Assembly: GCF_026151205.1 (NCBI RefSeq)
Contig: NC_087074.1
Location: forward strand, 9,581,226 to 9,645,225
Direction: 5' to 3'
From: Bolinopsis microptera
Lineage: Eukaryota > Ctenophora > Tentaculata > Lobata > Bolinopsidae
Length of the DNA stretch: 64,000 nucleotides
Positions 1-26,004 of the stretch are shown in pieces. Both the position numbers and the translations under genes were made by a program. The notes below the pieces were generated by a model. That model saw only the letters and a program-made list of their open reading frames with translations, ran no database searches and had not been told where the DNA came from. How positions within the stretch are numbered: the first letter of the stretch is position 1; every line of letters begins with the position of its first letter.

Positions 1-47
1 TTATCAAATGTTAAAACTGGGTGATACAGTCACCAAAAATAAATACT

Positions 48-141
48 AAGTATAATAAGTAAATAAATTAAATGTGGTCTATAAAACTACCACTAGGTAT
101 AATAGGTCAATAAATTAAAAGTGGTTTATAAAACTACCACT
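48..141. repeat. Tandem pair of 47-bp repeats in the LINE 3' region
   Basis: Bases 48-94 and 95-141 are two similar 47-bp copies, each ending in ataaaactaccact. They lie downstream of the LINE ORF2 stop codon (277-279), so they probably belong to its 3' untranslated region. Bases 142-276 hold nothing else that I recognise. Confidence 0.8.
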
Positions 142-493
142 GTGCGAACCCTTTCTCCAGTTAAAACATGTCAGTCATGTGCAAAATCAATCAAAATGGT
201 AAGGTGGTAAAAAAGGGGCAAATCCTTTCGATACATCAATTATATATGCCTCAGATTTAAAAGAATTAGAAGATACTTAGTTATCGTCGACTATGATTGC
301 TGTGTAAAATTTGTCATATGAATTGTCGACGGTATAATTATGGTCTGTTGTTATAGATGAGAGTAGCTGTTTCTTATAAGAATCACTAAAGCTTTTAACA
401 TCGGGCAGATTTCGTAGATCTGTTGGAACATTATTCCAACATTTTGCCCCCAAGTATTGAAAGTTTTTATGTGATGTTGATCTATTAACATAT

Positions 494-1957
494 TAAGACG
501 CAATGAAACTACCGGACCACGATGTATGGGGACTTGCCACCCCATGGCAACATTAAAATATATCGACTCTGTTACATCGTTTCCTGTTAATATAAAACTC
601 CGTTACAAAATGAACTGGGATCTGGCAATACTACACCTTAGTTCGATAAAATATGATAAAGTAATGTATAACTAGACTTAAGTAAAAGTCTGAAAGAATA
701 TAGAAAACAAAATATATACTGCTAGAAAGCTAAATAATAAACTGCCAAAGAATCGTTAACGTGATATAAAACTGTTCCAAAACGATCAAAGGGGAAAGTG
801 AATAGATCACGGACGAGGTAACATGCATAAGGAATTACAAGGTTTGGCCTCACACACAATATAATTACATGAAGTCATTTACTGTGAAATTGTGCCAGTG
901 TTTAAAGATGCACGCTGGTTGACTGTTAATAAATAATTTAAGATGTCTATGTAAGATTTTCCGTTCAAAATTCTGGGTGATCAGTTTATCGATTAATAAT
1001 TTAACATCATGAATAAATTCATTCACTACTGAGGAGGATTTGCATATCCTATATAGTTCACCTACAAATATTCCATATGAAGGTTTCACAGGTACGTTGG
1101 ATTTAAGGTTAGGAAAAGTGACGACTTTAAAACTGAAATCACGTCGTTTGTCATATAATTTAGTGTAGAAACGACTGTTCGTAATATAAATGTCTAAATC
1201 AAGAAAAGTCGTAGATAAAATGCTAGAGTTTGTGACTACAATCTTCAACTCTACTGGGTAAATATCCTTGCAAATTATATCGACAGTCTTATGACTGATA
1301 TTAGGGGTAGTTAAATCATCAATATATCGACTAGCATGTTTCAAAGTGTGAACCACAGGGTTCTTGTTTTTAACTTGCAATGTAATGTAATCATGCTCGT
1401 ACCAGTATAGAAATAGGTCAGCGACCTGAGAGGCACAATCACATCCCATTGGGATACCAATTACCTGTCTGTAGATCACACCTCGAAACTTAACATAAAT
1501 ATTATCCATTAAGAATTTAAACATATCTATCAGGTCACTACATGTAAAAGACCACTTAGTCTTATCAACTCCCGACCATCTTGCCCGAAACTGGTCGTTG
1601 ATTTTGATAAAATCAAGTTTCTTTTCCTCAAAACATAATTTAATCAAAGATGATAACTTCTCAATAAGTTTATCATGGGGGAGGTTGGTGTAAAGTTTCT
1701 TAAAATCAAACGAATATACTGACTTAGCTGAGCAGGTATTATTAAGATAATTTAAGTTAGATGTCACTTTGTCTTTATTGTTGACAATCCAATAACCAGA
1801 AGCGTCTAAGAACTTAAAATTAAAATTATCTTGGTATTTTAAAGTAGTACCAAGCAGTTTAAATACCCCACTCAGGATCTTAGAAAGAACTTTTGTGGAA
1901 GATTTAACCCCAGCTGCAATGTACCTGAAATCCAAGGTCGGTTTATGGAATTTCGGC
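494..1957 (-). mobile_element. 5'-truncated retroelement inserted into LINE ORF2
   Basis: The segment is flanked by the 7-bp direct repeat AACATAT (487-493 and 1958-1964). If one repeat copy and the segment are skipped, the host LINE frame continues exactly (Tyr-Val-Asn-Arg across the junction), so the repeat is a target-site duplication. The insert has the same orientation as its host. It begins inside an RT coding region at the conserved PKFHKP block and ends with about 370 bp of non-coding sequence. 5' truncation plus a target duplication is the signature of target-primed reverse transcription. Confidence 0.9.
865..1957 (-). pseudogene. Reverse transcriptase fragment (GIPMG...YIDD type)
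   Basis: About 364 codons of a reverse transcriptase. Visible blocks are PKFHKP at the start, SFDFKKLYTNLP (palm motif A, around residue 84), GIPMG (around 169) and RYIDDL (around 212, catalytic Asp pair). A conserved tail with FLDLDIYI and YDKRRDF follows. The pattern resembles the LPKxHK...GIPMG...YxDD reverse transcriptases abundant in mollusc and cnidarian genomes, and is loosely Penelope-like. I cannot place it in a named clade. The region upstream of the PKFHK block is missing, and no endonuclease domain is present. An apparent start codon just upstream (1960-1962) lies in the target duplication of the host LINE and is not the element's own. Confidence 0.75.
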
Positions 1958-4858
1958 AACATATAGGTTGCAGCTTTCGCCGCTCCTACTACCTCCTGAT
2001 ATGTAACTAAATTTGTTCATAAAGTTTGTAGGACAATTGTCATGGATGATTCTAAACATATAATTTGACAGATGGAGTTGTCGTCTAAGATGGAGTGGTA
2101 ACCATTTCATGTCTCTATAAACATTAAGGCTGCTCTCTGTTTGTGGAACGTTGAGAGCTATTTTGGCTACCTTTTTGTACAGAGTGTCAAGTTCAGCAAG
2201 TTTTGTCTTGCCAGCTCTACAATAGATCGTGTCTAAATAATCGAATTGTGGCAACATGAGTGCATTGGCAAACATTTTCCTATATTTAATGGGTAGCAGT
2301 GCTTTACTTCTATACATGGCACCAATTCTCTTCATGACCTTCCTAATAATATAATCTACATGGCTTTTGAAGTTTAATTTACTATCTAGAATGAGGCCAA
2401 GATATTTTGTCTCTTTGCACTCCTTGATTGTGAAAGTTACCTCATTACATTCAATGGTTAATTCATCATGTTGATCAACAGAATCAAACAATAGGAATTC
2501 AGTCTTCTTTTCATTGAGTGATAATTTATTTACACTGAGCCATTTAAAGATTGTCATAAGTTCTATTTTCATGTTTATAAATGTGCTTCTGCAGGTTTGA
2601 TCAAAGAATAGTGCACCATCATCTGCAAATAGAAAGGGCTTAGATAGGTTACAGGCATAAATGATGTCATTTATGAAGATACTAAATAATATAGGCCCAA
2701 TGATGCTTCCTTGTGGTACACCACTCAGAACTTCTAAAAATGAACTTATTTTGCCATTGATCCTAGTGCATTGATATCTACAAGATAAGAAGTTCTTAAA
2801 CCAGGTTAAAGCAATGCCACCAATTCCATAATATGCCAGTTTTTGAAGCAATATTTCATGATTCACTGTGTCAAAGGCCTTCTTAAGATCAAGAAAGATG
2901 ATTCCTGGTTTATAAGACTTAGATTTACTCATATATATTTCGTCCATCAGATCGTACATCAAATAAGTTGTGGAGTGATTTTTCCGAAAGCCATATTGAT
3001 GCCGGATGAAAAGTTTGTTCTCTTCCATGTAATCAGTGAGTTGCTTGCCGACAAAGTATTCTATAAGTTTTCCTACAAGTGGAAGGATGGATATTGGCCT
3101 GTAATTATTAGGATCATCTTTCATTCCTGCCTTATGGATGGGAGTTACTCTAGCTTTTTTACAAAGGGTTGGTACAACACCTGTATTAAGGCTCAAATTG
3201 ACAATATGGGTCAGTGGCTCAACTATGTGTGGTACAGCTTGCTTAAGTAAAAATAGAGGCACATCGTCATATGAGGCCTTGTCATTCTTGAGCGTTTCGA
3301 CATACATTAGGATATCAGTTTCATTTATTTCTTGGAATCTATCAAATGAGATGTTAGAAGTTCTAGGAGGTAAAAAATCAGTAAAATTAACTCTTTCAAT
3401 ATTGGGGGCCTGATTTTGTAATCTTGATCCAACATTTGCAAAATGAAAGTTAAATAGCTCAGGATCATTCTCATTGATAGTTTGACAATTAGTTGTACCA
3501 GGGGTCATATTTGATGCCAGTTTGATAGTTTTCCATACCCCTTTAAGATCATTCTTGGCACTTTTAACTTGAAGATCATCGATTACATTAGCCTTTTTGC
3601 AGGTTTTAGCTAATTTATTTCTAATATTTCTCTGAATCTTGTAGCAATCCCAGGCCTCATTACACTTTATACATTTGCTACATATACCACATTTATTGCA
3701 ATTTCCATTGTCTCTCTTATCCTTCTTTTTACGGAATTTCTTTAGAAGAAAATGTGTATGATTAATGGCATTTAAAAGTTCAGTAGAAGGTTTATGTATG
3801 AACTTTTCATGCCTTTCTATGGTCTTGCAAGGGAAGAAGGTTGCATATGCCTGTTCAATATGATGACAAAGGCCAGCAGTGATAGCTTCAACATCTGTAC
3901 TTTCCAATAGTGGACTGTAATCAGAACAGGTATCTAGATAGTCTAAGAATTGTTTAACATTACGTTTACAATGATTTCTAATTTCAACCTTTTCAAATTT
4001 AGGAGCTATAGGTACTTTACAATCTATCTCACACATAATAGCTTGATGATCCCCAATACGTTCATCAAGAACAGAAGATTGAACAAAATCTGCATAACAG
4101 TTAGTGAATATTACATCAATAGTAGTCTGGGTAAAATTGTCTCCACGTTTAGCAACTCTAGTTATCCCTTGAATGGTTTGAACTAGATTGTAACATCTCA
4201 AGGTCATATCTAATTTTTTGTACTGGGTGGATGAGATATTATTCTGGTCAATGTTTATATCCCCAATCCAGATAACCTTTTTCCCGTTCAATTTTTTCAT
4301 GCAAAAATGAATGTACTCAATAAAGTTATCAACACTGCAATAATTTCCAGAGCGATAGAAGCAGCAAACATTGATCTTGCTATTCTTAAGCTTCACCCAT
4401 AATGCTTCAATGTTATCAAGCTTACTATCCATAACTAATTCTGTGTAAGCTAGTTTTTTGTTTATCATTAAGCCACAACCACCCCTAGAACTGTTTGGCC
4501 TGTCGCATCGCATGATGTTGAAGGAGGAAGGAATATTTATGGTGTCTGTGTCAATAGTATCATTAAGATTCATCTCATTTAGGGAAAGTATGTCTAGCTT
4601 ATGATCTCGAATGAGTTGAGTAAGTTCATTACTTTTAGCTTAATTTAGGAGACCACCTTGAATGTTACAGTGACCAATGCAAAGGTTATGAAATTTGTCA
4701 GCTGAGTTGTGAATATTTGTCATTTCACAAAACGTGTTAGTCGTTGTGTCTGATTAAACTAAAATCAGGTGAAAATTATCCGCCTGTAAATATTTTCAAT
4801 AGAAAAGTTTTAAACTTGAAATCAAAATAAATATTCAGGTGGAAATGTCATGTCGATT

Positions 4859-6469
4859 TCAATGGTGAGCATGGTACTTGATGTGCTTTGCTAGTTTAAA
4901 GATACCATCGCTGTTTAGATGCACATTGTCTTCCCCAAATCTACTAAAACAAGATGATTTCCTAAATCCAGATCTATCACTAAACAAAAATCGATTGTTC
5001 TCTGTGGGTATAAAGCTAACAAACGAGTATTTGGAAGGAATCTTAGATAAAAAGATATTGATGTCATTTATCACTTTATTTCTAGCAAAACTTTCTCTTG
5101 GTAAAATGTTTATGATCTTAATTTTTGCAGCTGGAGCCCACGAGTGAAGTGACTGGATCAGATTATCAATAGAGCGATTGGTGTTATCAAGGGCCTTTGC
5201 TTTTCCTGTGAACTCATCGGGTGACAATAATCTATTCCTCATGTGTCGAGGACTCTCTAGGATTAAGTCCACATCATTAGTTCCACACATGAGTACGATG
5301 GTCTTCACATTATTTGCATCAATTGACCTCTTTCTTTCATCTGAGTGGAAGCGTTCATTGATACCGTTTGCAATGCCACCAGGATAGTGAAATACATGTG
5401 CTTCTTGATGAGCAGAGGATAGTTTTGTAGCATCTAACTTGGAGAACATGCTTGAGCTAACATACACAGCAGGGGATTTGCTTTTGACTGAAGCAGGGGG
5501 TATGGTGCTCTTATGAGTGATTTTGTTGGGTGATGATTTCCCTTTGATTGAGGGTTCAGTTTCTCTTACAGTAACGAAAGGCTTACTTGAGGTATCGGGT
5601 GGAGCAGACAAGGTTGCACTGCCATCAATCTGGCGCAGAGTAATGCTAATTCTCATGTCATCAGTATGGTCCTGAATAAGGCTGTGTTCAAAGCTGTCCT
5701 GAGATTTTCTGGTCATAATCATTATGTCGCCATGGGAGAGAGTAAGATTGGCAATGTGGACTTTGCTTTTAGACCTAAAACTGAGGACTCTTGTTGCTCC
5801 TAACGATATGGTGGAAATCATGGAGCCTGGTGATATGGACCTCTCATCATCTGAATGGAATGGTATTCCTTGCTTGCCATTTTCATACTTAGTGATCATG
5901 GCGCTGTTAAATTTCAGACTTGGGAGCTGGGAGCGTAAACGTTCTAAAATAGACTTTAATAAGGGATTGTCATTTAACGGCCTTGTGTTATGGAAGCCTC
6001 CATTGTAGGCATATGGGAAATCCCCATAGTATGCTACAGTCCTATTGTTAAACGTTTGTGTGTATTGTGTTTCCATATCCAACTTGAGAGTATCAACAAA
6101 CCTGAATACACCTCGACTCAAATCATGATATGGATTGATGGACTTACCCACAACGTTAACACTGGTTGAAGATTGTTTGTTAACATCAGAAGAATTCACA
6201 AGAGATGGGTTGCTATTAAGTTCAGTCACACTGCTAACTTCACAGTTTTGAGTTTCTGATTCATGTTCAGAGATAAGAACACTGTCCCCGCAAGAGAATG
6301 GAACCGCAATTTTGTCATGGCCTGAGCCTTGGGTAAGTTTGGTTAGACGAGCAATTTGTCTCCTCAAATTGTCGTTTTCAAGACTTAGTGATACACAGGT
6401 AGAACATTTTGCTTTTGCACTGTTAGGTCTGTCACGAAGGCTGTAATTTCTGATTGGGATACCGGACAT
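4859..6469 (-). CDS. LINE ORF1: AlkB-type dioxygenase fused to SGNH esterase
   Basis: Intact 536-aa ORF. Residues about 1-50 have a Cys pair (C22, C25) and a short leucine-rich segment. Residues about 115-282 fit the AlkB 2-oxoglutarate/Fe(II) oxygenase fold: Y195-E196-N197 before H205-S-D207, then H262, and R273/R279 in RISITLR. These are the expected iron ligands and 2OG-binding arginines. Residues about 335-536 fit an SGNH hydrolase: S338-S340 where GDS is usual, G396-T-N-D399, and D514-N-V-H517. A Ser/Pro-rich linker separates the two domains. An esterase in ORF1 is known from CR1-type LINEs; an added AlkB domain is what stands out. It probably acts in the retrotransposon RNP, with AlkB perhaps repairing alkylated RNA or DNA (inference). 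The ATG at 6469 is the first in frame. Confidence 0.88.
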   Translation of the reverse strand: MSGIPIRNYSLRDRPNSAKAKCSTCVSLSLENDNLRRQIARLTKLTQGSGHDKIAVPFSCGDSVLISEHESETQNCEVSSVTELNSNPSLVNSSDVNKQSSTSVNVVGKSINPYHDLSRGVFRFVDTLKLDMETQYTQTFNNRTVAYYGDFPYAYNGGFHNTRPLNDNPLLKSILERLRSQLPSLKFNSAMITKYENGKQGIPFHSDDERSISPGSMISTISLGATRVLSFRSKSKVHIANLTLSHGDIMIMTRKSQDSFEHSLIQDHTDDMRISITLRQIDGSATLSAPPDTSSKPFVTVRETEPSIKGKSSPNKITHKSTIPPASVKSKSPAVYVSSSMFSKLDATKLSSAHQEAHVFHYPGGIANGINERFHSDERKRSIDANNVKTIVLMCGTNDVDLILESPRHMRNRLLSPDEFTGKAKALDNTNRSIDNLIQSLHSWAPAAKIKIINILPRESFARNKVINDINIFLSKIPSKYSFVSFIPTENNRFLFSDRSGFRKSSCFSRFGEDNVHLNSDGIFKLAKHIKYHAHH

Positions 6470-7202
6470 AGTTCAAATAAACACAATAATGCAAAGAATT
6501 CAGGATAGAGTCTAAAACCGATGCTACTGTTTATAGTTATTTAGTTGTTGATTACAGTACCTTTGCAGCAATTCAGAAGATGGGAATGAGTGGTGTCTGA
6601 TATTCTTTAGGTGATAGATGGGTGATAGGTGATAGATGGGAGTTAACAGCTCTTAAAAACGATGTCTGATAGTCTTTAGGATGTCTTTAAATAAACTATC
6701 ATGCAACAACCATTTACATCGACATACAACCTGTAATGGTTGCTACATTTGATTGAGGTGTTAATTCCCACTAGGGGTCCTCAATAAATGTAATAGATTT
6801 GTAGTGTTGTAATTAGTTTAAAACTGTAATTGATTGATTTGAAAGATTTCAATAAAAAAAAGTGAGGAATCTTGATATCAAGCTGGTTTAGTTGAGATTA
6901 AATTTATAAGCTGCATAATATTGTTTTCTATACCAGGCTTAAATGAGTATTTTTTAATGTCGAAGCATAGTATTTAAATATTAGAATTTGTTTATTTATT
7001 TATAATCTTATTGAGGAAATTCAATAACAACCTTAGTCATCTCCTGATGGCTAATATAATATTTTCCGTGCAATTTTCATGATCTTTTGTGCTAAATGTC
7101 CAATCTAGGTAGTGGATATTATACAACTGCTCTTTCTTCTAACAATAATACAATTATTTATCAAGTGTTTATGGGAATTGTCTTGTAAATTAACAAGCAA
7201 GA
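6470..7202. other. LINE 5' region and macoilin upstream region, no gene seen
   Basis: The part next to 6470 is presumably the LINE 5' untranslated region. Bases 6600-6650 contain short gataggtgatagatgg repeats. The rest, up to the macoilin start codon, should include the macoilin promoter and 5' UTR. I see no clear TATA box or other gene. Confidence 0.5.
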
Positions 7203-22187
<14,985 letters not shown>

Positions 22188-23350
22188 ACAGAAGATGTTA
22201 GCTGAGCTTGTATGGTTAACCAATGAATAAGCTGCTAGTGACCCTTATGTACCTACCACGTGATGTTTAATGTTGTGTCCGGTCTAGGGTAATACTGCTA
22301 GTTATGTATGAATAACGTGTAACATGTAAGGGTTTGGCGTTTCTGTTATAAATTATACAACTTTGTCGCGCCCTCTCGCTGCTGTTTTCATAGGGCGTCG
22401 TAATTTTCAAGGAGTTTGATTATGAGAATTTGATTTTATCTTGTTGTGACAAGAACACGGTGTTTAACACTATAAAGTATAATTTTAATTGTACTTTTAG
22501 AGGTTAAATAGTATGATGATTATTAGATAATTCTTGATACGGTATCGCATCAGAAATACATTCGTGTCTTTTATTTGGTTCAGCTTTGGTGTTAAAAATG
22601 TTATTTTAATTTTATTTGTGATATTGGAGTTTATAACTTGACCAAAAAAGCAAATCATGATGAAAATTGAGATGTTACCATCAAAAAATGGCACACAATT
22701 TTGTGTTCGACACTGTCAATAATTGGTTTGAAATTAACTAGCCGGAATTCCCTCCCCTTTACCTTGCTTACTAATGAGCTAGTCTCTTGCTGGCTTCTCT
22801 TATTATCGGGTGATAGTGATACTGGATGGTGATTAATCATCCAGTATCTGGATAACACGTTATCTGGGTGGCCCTGAATGACTTTTCGAAACGCTAACCC
22901 TCTAATCTAATCTTAAACCTAACCCAATCCCTAATTATAGCATTATTCTGAAAACCTAACGAGAAATTAAACCAACTTCTTCATGTCACGTGATCGAGAC
23001 AGTTTTTCGCAGGGGAGCGTTTTAACCCTATTATGTCATGATTGGGTTGATTTGAAAATCAGCGTTCGAAAATACATCGATTCATGTTGGTTCAACCTGT
23101 CGGGAGTTAAACTTTTAGAAAGTTCTCGAAGATCGAGTGTAGAGTGATTTAGCACAATGAACAATCTCGAAGGATTGACATCGTCAATCAAATCCAAGAC
23201 TGTCGACGATAGTGAAGTCAATCCCGATCTGGGATTTCCCGACCATTTTTGACCTGAAATTCCCGACCGGGAAATCTTTTTATTTCCCGAATTTCGGGAA
23301 ATTTTATGCTATGTAATTTTAATAATGTTAGCCCCTAGCTAGATCATAGT
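22188..23350. other. Macoilin 3' UTR and AT-rich intergenic sequence
   Basis: Follows the macoilin stop codon. No gene seen. Bases 23165-23185 contain the inverted motif GATTGACATCGTCAATC, which recurs near 26314 and, slightly altered, near 27901. Confidence 0.5.
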
Positions 23351-23354
23351 CATA

Positions 23355-24819
23355 CTGCCGTTTTCTCAGAAAAGGCAGTAAGTCCAATTTTTCGAAATAT
23401 GACAATATTGGTATCAACATTTTCAGTAGAAAATTCTCTACAACATGAGGCTGAGCTACATATTAAAGTATAGAAACATTGTTGCATGCAATTCCTGAGG
23501 AAGTAAGTCCCAGTTGAGAAACATTATGTTTGGTTTTGGCCAATTATTTTCTGAGACAAGGACGCAAGTCCGGAATTACTGCCTTTTCTGAGAAAATCTT
23601 GAAAATTTTCTGAGATAAGGAAGTAATTCCGTGGACTTACTCATCCACGGATCACCCCCCATGACGTAGGGTTAAAATGCTTCCCTGGAGAGTTATGGGC
23701 AAAAAACTGTTTTGGTCACGTGACAGGCTAGTAAAACGTGAATTCGATTATTTAGGGCTCGGGTTAGGGTTAGGGTTGTGGTTAAGATTATGGATAGCTT
23801 CGGGGTTATGGTTAGGGTTAGGGTTGGGATTAGGGTTTATGTAAAACCGTTTTGTACGGCTGCAAAACCAAAAAAACCAAAGTCACGTGAAATTTTTGGG
23901 CGAGCGATTTAGTAAAAGCCCTTACTCATACTGCCTTTTCTGAGATAAATTATCTGCGATTGGAAAAGGTAGCTGGACTTAATTCCTATAAGTATAAACG
24001 CATGCTAAAAACGGAATTTTAGAAAGCGATTTCCCAAAAAGAACATAACAGTAACTTTGTCTTTACTGCCGATTGATATTTTCGCTTGAAATTTTCAGAA
24101 TCGATGTATAATTACATTTCAACCTTACGTAAGTGATCAAAATTTTCATTTAGGCCTCAAAAACAATTTGAATTTGGTGGCCGATTTTCAAAAACGCCGG
24201 ATGTATTTTAGTCGCAAAACATAAACATTGGAGCAGTTATTGGGCTGTTATAAGAGCAGACAATGTTTAGTTTAGGTATATCTTTTAGATCAAGTTCATT
24301 TTCATCAAAATATCGATAAGATATCATTGATCATTTAATGCACTGAAATCTTTCAAAATTGGCGAGTTAAGGGCATACTATTATTCAAAAACATTTAATT
24401 TATATGATATGGAGCAATTTAGATTTACCTAATTGTTTATATTTTACAATATAATCCAAAATACATAGATCCCAACCTTAAAAATTTAGTAAAAAGCTTG
24501 GACTAAGTACTTCCTTCTCAGAAAAATATTGAACAGAGATTTTTCTCAGAAAAAAAGTAAGTCCAAGTTTTCTCAGAAAAGGCAGTAATGTCTATAAGCT
24601 CGATTATTTGGCATAAAAATGGTTATATCTAAGCTTATTATGGACGGCTCAAAGCTTTAATTTTTTTGACAAATTAAAATTTGACTAATTATTGATAACT
24701 CAACGTGTTTATTTTCGATCTTACGCAAAAAATAAGCGGAGAAAAAACCATAAACGCAAAAGTCGCAATATCTCGAAATGGCAAATATGGACTTACTGCC
24801 TTTTCTGAGAAAACGGCAG
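23355..24819. mobile_element. 1465-bp non-autonomous DNA transposon with 32-bp inverted termini
   Basis: Bases 23355-23386 and 24788-24819 are perfect 32-bp inverted repeats starting CTGCCGTTTTCTCAGAAAAG. The 4-bp CATA flanks both sides (23351-23354 and 24820-24823), consistent with a target duplication. The terminal motif (about CTGCCTTTTCTGAGAAAA) recurs internally, for example near 23580, 23928 and 24560. No transposase ORF is present. The interior contains a second repeat (about 23650-23920) that also occurs inverted at 56390-56680. Confidence 0.85.
23752..23840. repeat. Interstitial telomere-like TTAGGG stretch
   Basis: Several GGTTAGGGTTAGGGTT runs mixed with degenerate units (gttatggttaggg and similar), inside the 23355-24819 element. 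It is short and diverged, so it is not a chromosome end. Confidence 0.8.
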
Positions 24820-24872
24820 CATAGATTAAAGAGCTTGATAATGCTCGATCAATCTTCGATGCTCACGCTGGG

Positions 24873-24958
24873 TTACTTGGCCGCGCTCAGCCTGTCATTC
24901 CGCCGAATTTCTTTTCCATATTCGTTTATGAACATAATAGCCTGGGGTGCCCAGGTAA
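24873..24958. mobile_element. MITE (TTAC...GTAA family), 86 bp
   Basis: Starts TTACTTGGCCGCGCTCAGCC and ends GCCCAGGTAA. The imperfect termini pair through CTCAGSCTRTCAT-like segments. It is flanked by a perfect 8-bp duplication ACGCTGGG (24865-24872, 24959-24966), which points to hAT-type transposition. A partial copy, lacking the TTACC end, lies at about 25049-25086. Confidence 0.9.
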
Positions 24959-25499
24959 ACGCTGGGTAACAAATGATCATGGTATAACACTCGATCATCG
25001 CCACACGTGCTTTTATTTTATGTTACACGTGCTTTCATTTTAAACATAGATTCGGCGGAATGACAGGCTGAGCGCGGCCCAGTAACTAGCTTGTATTTGT
25101 AACTGCCTGATCCGACCACTTTGTCTTTAGTTCTGTGGAGTGTGGTTGCTTTGCTGCGCGCGAGTTCACGAGTTGGTTTCGTTTACACGTCAATTGATCA
25201 TTCCTGCTTCCGACTCTATTAATTAACTTTTTGCAAACAAAGCTAAATGTTCGAATCTAATACGAATTCAAGTGTAAAGTAACATTTTTGTTTGTTATCT
25301 TCAATTTGGATGGATAAACTTTTTGAACTAATATTTAACGATTCTATTTAAAAATTCTAATCCAAATTGCAATTGACACTCTACACTTTATACTGCTTCA
25401 AGTACACTTTTATGAAACTCATGGACATGAACGAATCGTAGTCGAACTCTAGAATTGACACTATTTATATAAATCCCGGGATCAATCCAAGAAATTTCC

Positions 25500-25760
25500 C
25501 CGAGGTCGAGACGTCTGTTTAAATTAAACCAACTCTAGTACCACCACCAGCCAGTAACTTTTCCTGGGGAGACTTCCGGTTTTTTGCAAAGTGTTTGCTT
25601 TGTAAAAATAACGTTACCTCCTTAGTATAGGAGGAAAATTAGGGACATTGTAGATTTTGAGTTAATACCCCGAAAAATATGATTTTGGGCCGAATAAAAG
25701 GTTGCAGCTTTATAATTTTGCAAATAAATGTGGTTGTCACGACTTCATGGCTGAATTCAG
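25500..25760. repeat. Dispersed repeat, copy 1
   Basis: Contains caactctagtaccaccacca, taacgttacctc and gaggaaaatt blocks that recur in the same order at 26510-26740, plus a first part repeated at 26795-26876. Class unknown; no coding capacity seen. Confidence 0.7.
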
Positions 25761-25839
25761 ATTTTAAACGCGTACACGCAGCGAGCTTTACGTTGACATA
25801 CGTTGCATGCCACTTTTCGCGCGTGATACGCAACATGAA

Positions 25840-25972
25840 TCAAAGATTCGGCGGAATGATTTACCTGGGGACCTCAGGCTATCATGTTCATAAACATGAA
25901 TAGAGATTAGGCGGAATGACAGGCTGATCGCGGCCCAGTAACGGAATGATAGGCTTAGCGCCGGCCAGTAAC
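25840..25972. mobile_element. MITE inserted into another MITE copy (nested pair 1)
   Basis: The inner copy is 25861-25941 (TTACCTGGGG to CCCAGTAA), flanked by GGAATGAT on both sides (25853-25860, 25943-25950 allowing for one shared base). The flanks are themselves the two halves of an older, 5'-truncated copy (about 25840-25860 and 25942-25972, gcggaatgat then aggcttagcg). Confidence 0.88.
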
Positions 25973-26004
25973 ACTTTACGCATTTTACACCTGACATTTA
26001 TTAG

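Larger units (their letters stand above)
277..4723 (-). pseudogene. LINE ORF2: endonuclease/reverse transcriptase, disrupted
   Basis: Encodes an exonuclease-endonuclease-phosphatase domain (GDINID block, TTIDVIFTN, then GDHQAI) followed by a reverse transcriptase with FLDLKKAFDTVNH (motif A), SGVPQGS (motif B) and FADD (motif C). It would nick target DNA and copy the element's RNA. The frame opens with ATG at 4723. A TAA at 4640-4642 interrupts it near the N-terminus, 3 codons before the frame resumes with AKSNELTQL. A second lesion is the 494-1957 insertion. The C-terminal part is readable at 493-277 (GAKCWNNVPTDLR, then a stop at 277-279). The last four codons before the stop at 1943 come from the inserted element. 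The ORF is otherwise long and open, so the copy is fairly young. Confidence 0.88.
1..6480 (-). mobile_element. Non-LTR (LINE) retrotransposon, CR1/Jockey-like, interrupted
   Basis: Two ORFs lie in LINE order on the minus strand: ORF1 (6469 to 4859) and ORF2 (4723 to 1943, resuming at 493 to 277). They are separated by about 135 bases. ORF2 has an endonuclease followed by a reverse transcriptase, as in CR1/Jockey-type LINEs, and an esterase-bearing ORF1 is known in the CR1 group. A 1464-bp retroelement fragment (494-1957) splits ORF2 near its C-terminus. Below 277 lies the 3' untranslated region, with a 47-bp direct repeat. Neither outer end of the element was identified, so both borders are approximate. 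Class assignment rests on domain order and RT motifs. Confidence 0.85.

Noticed and set aside
351..545. 64-codon minus-strand ORF as a separate small gene
   Set aside because: The neighbouring frame reads as the LINE ORF2 C-terminus (GAKCWNN...), so this ORF is an out-of-frame shadow.
23752..23840. Chromosome end or telomere
   Set aside because: The TTAGGG units are few, diverged and inside a transposon flanked by ordinary sequence.
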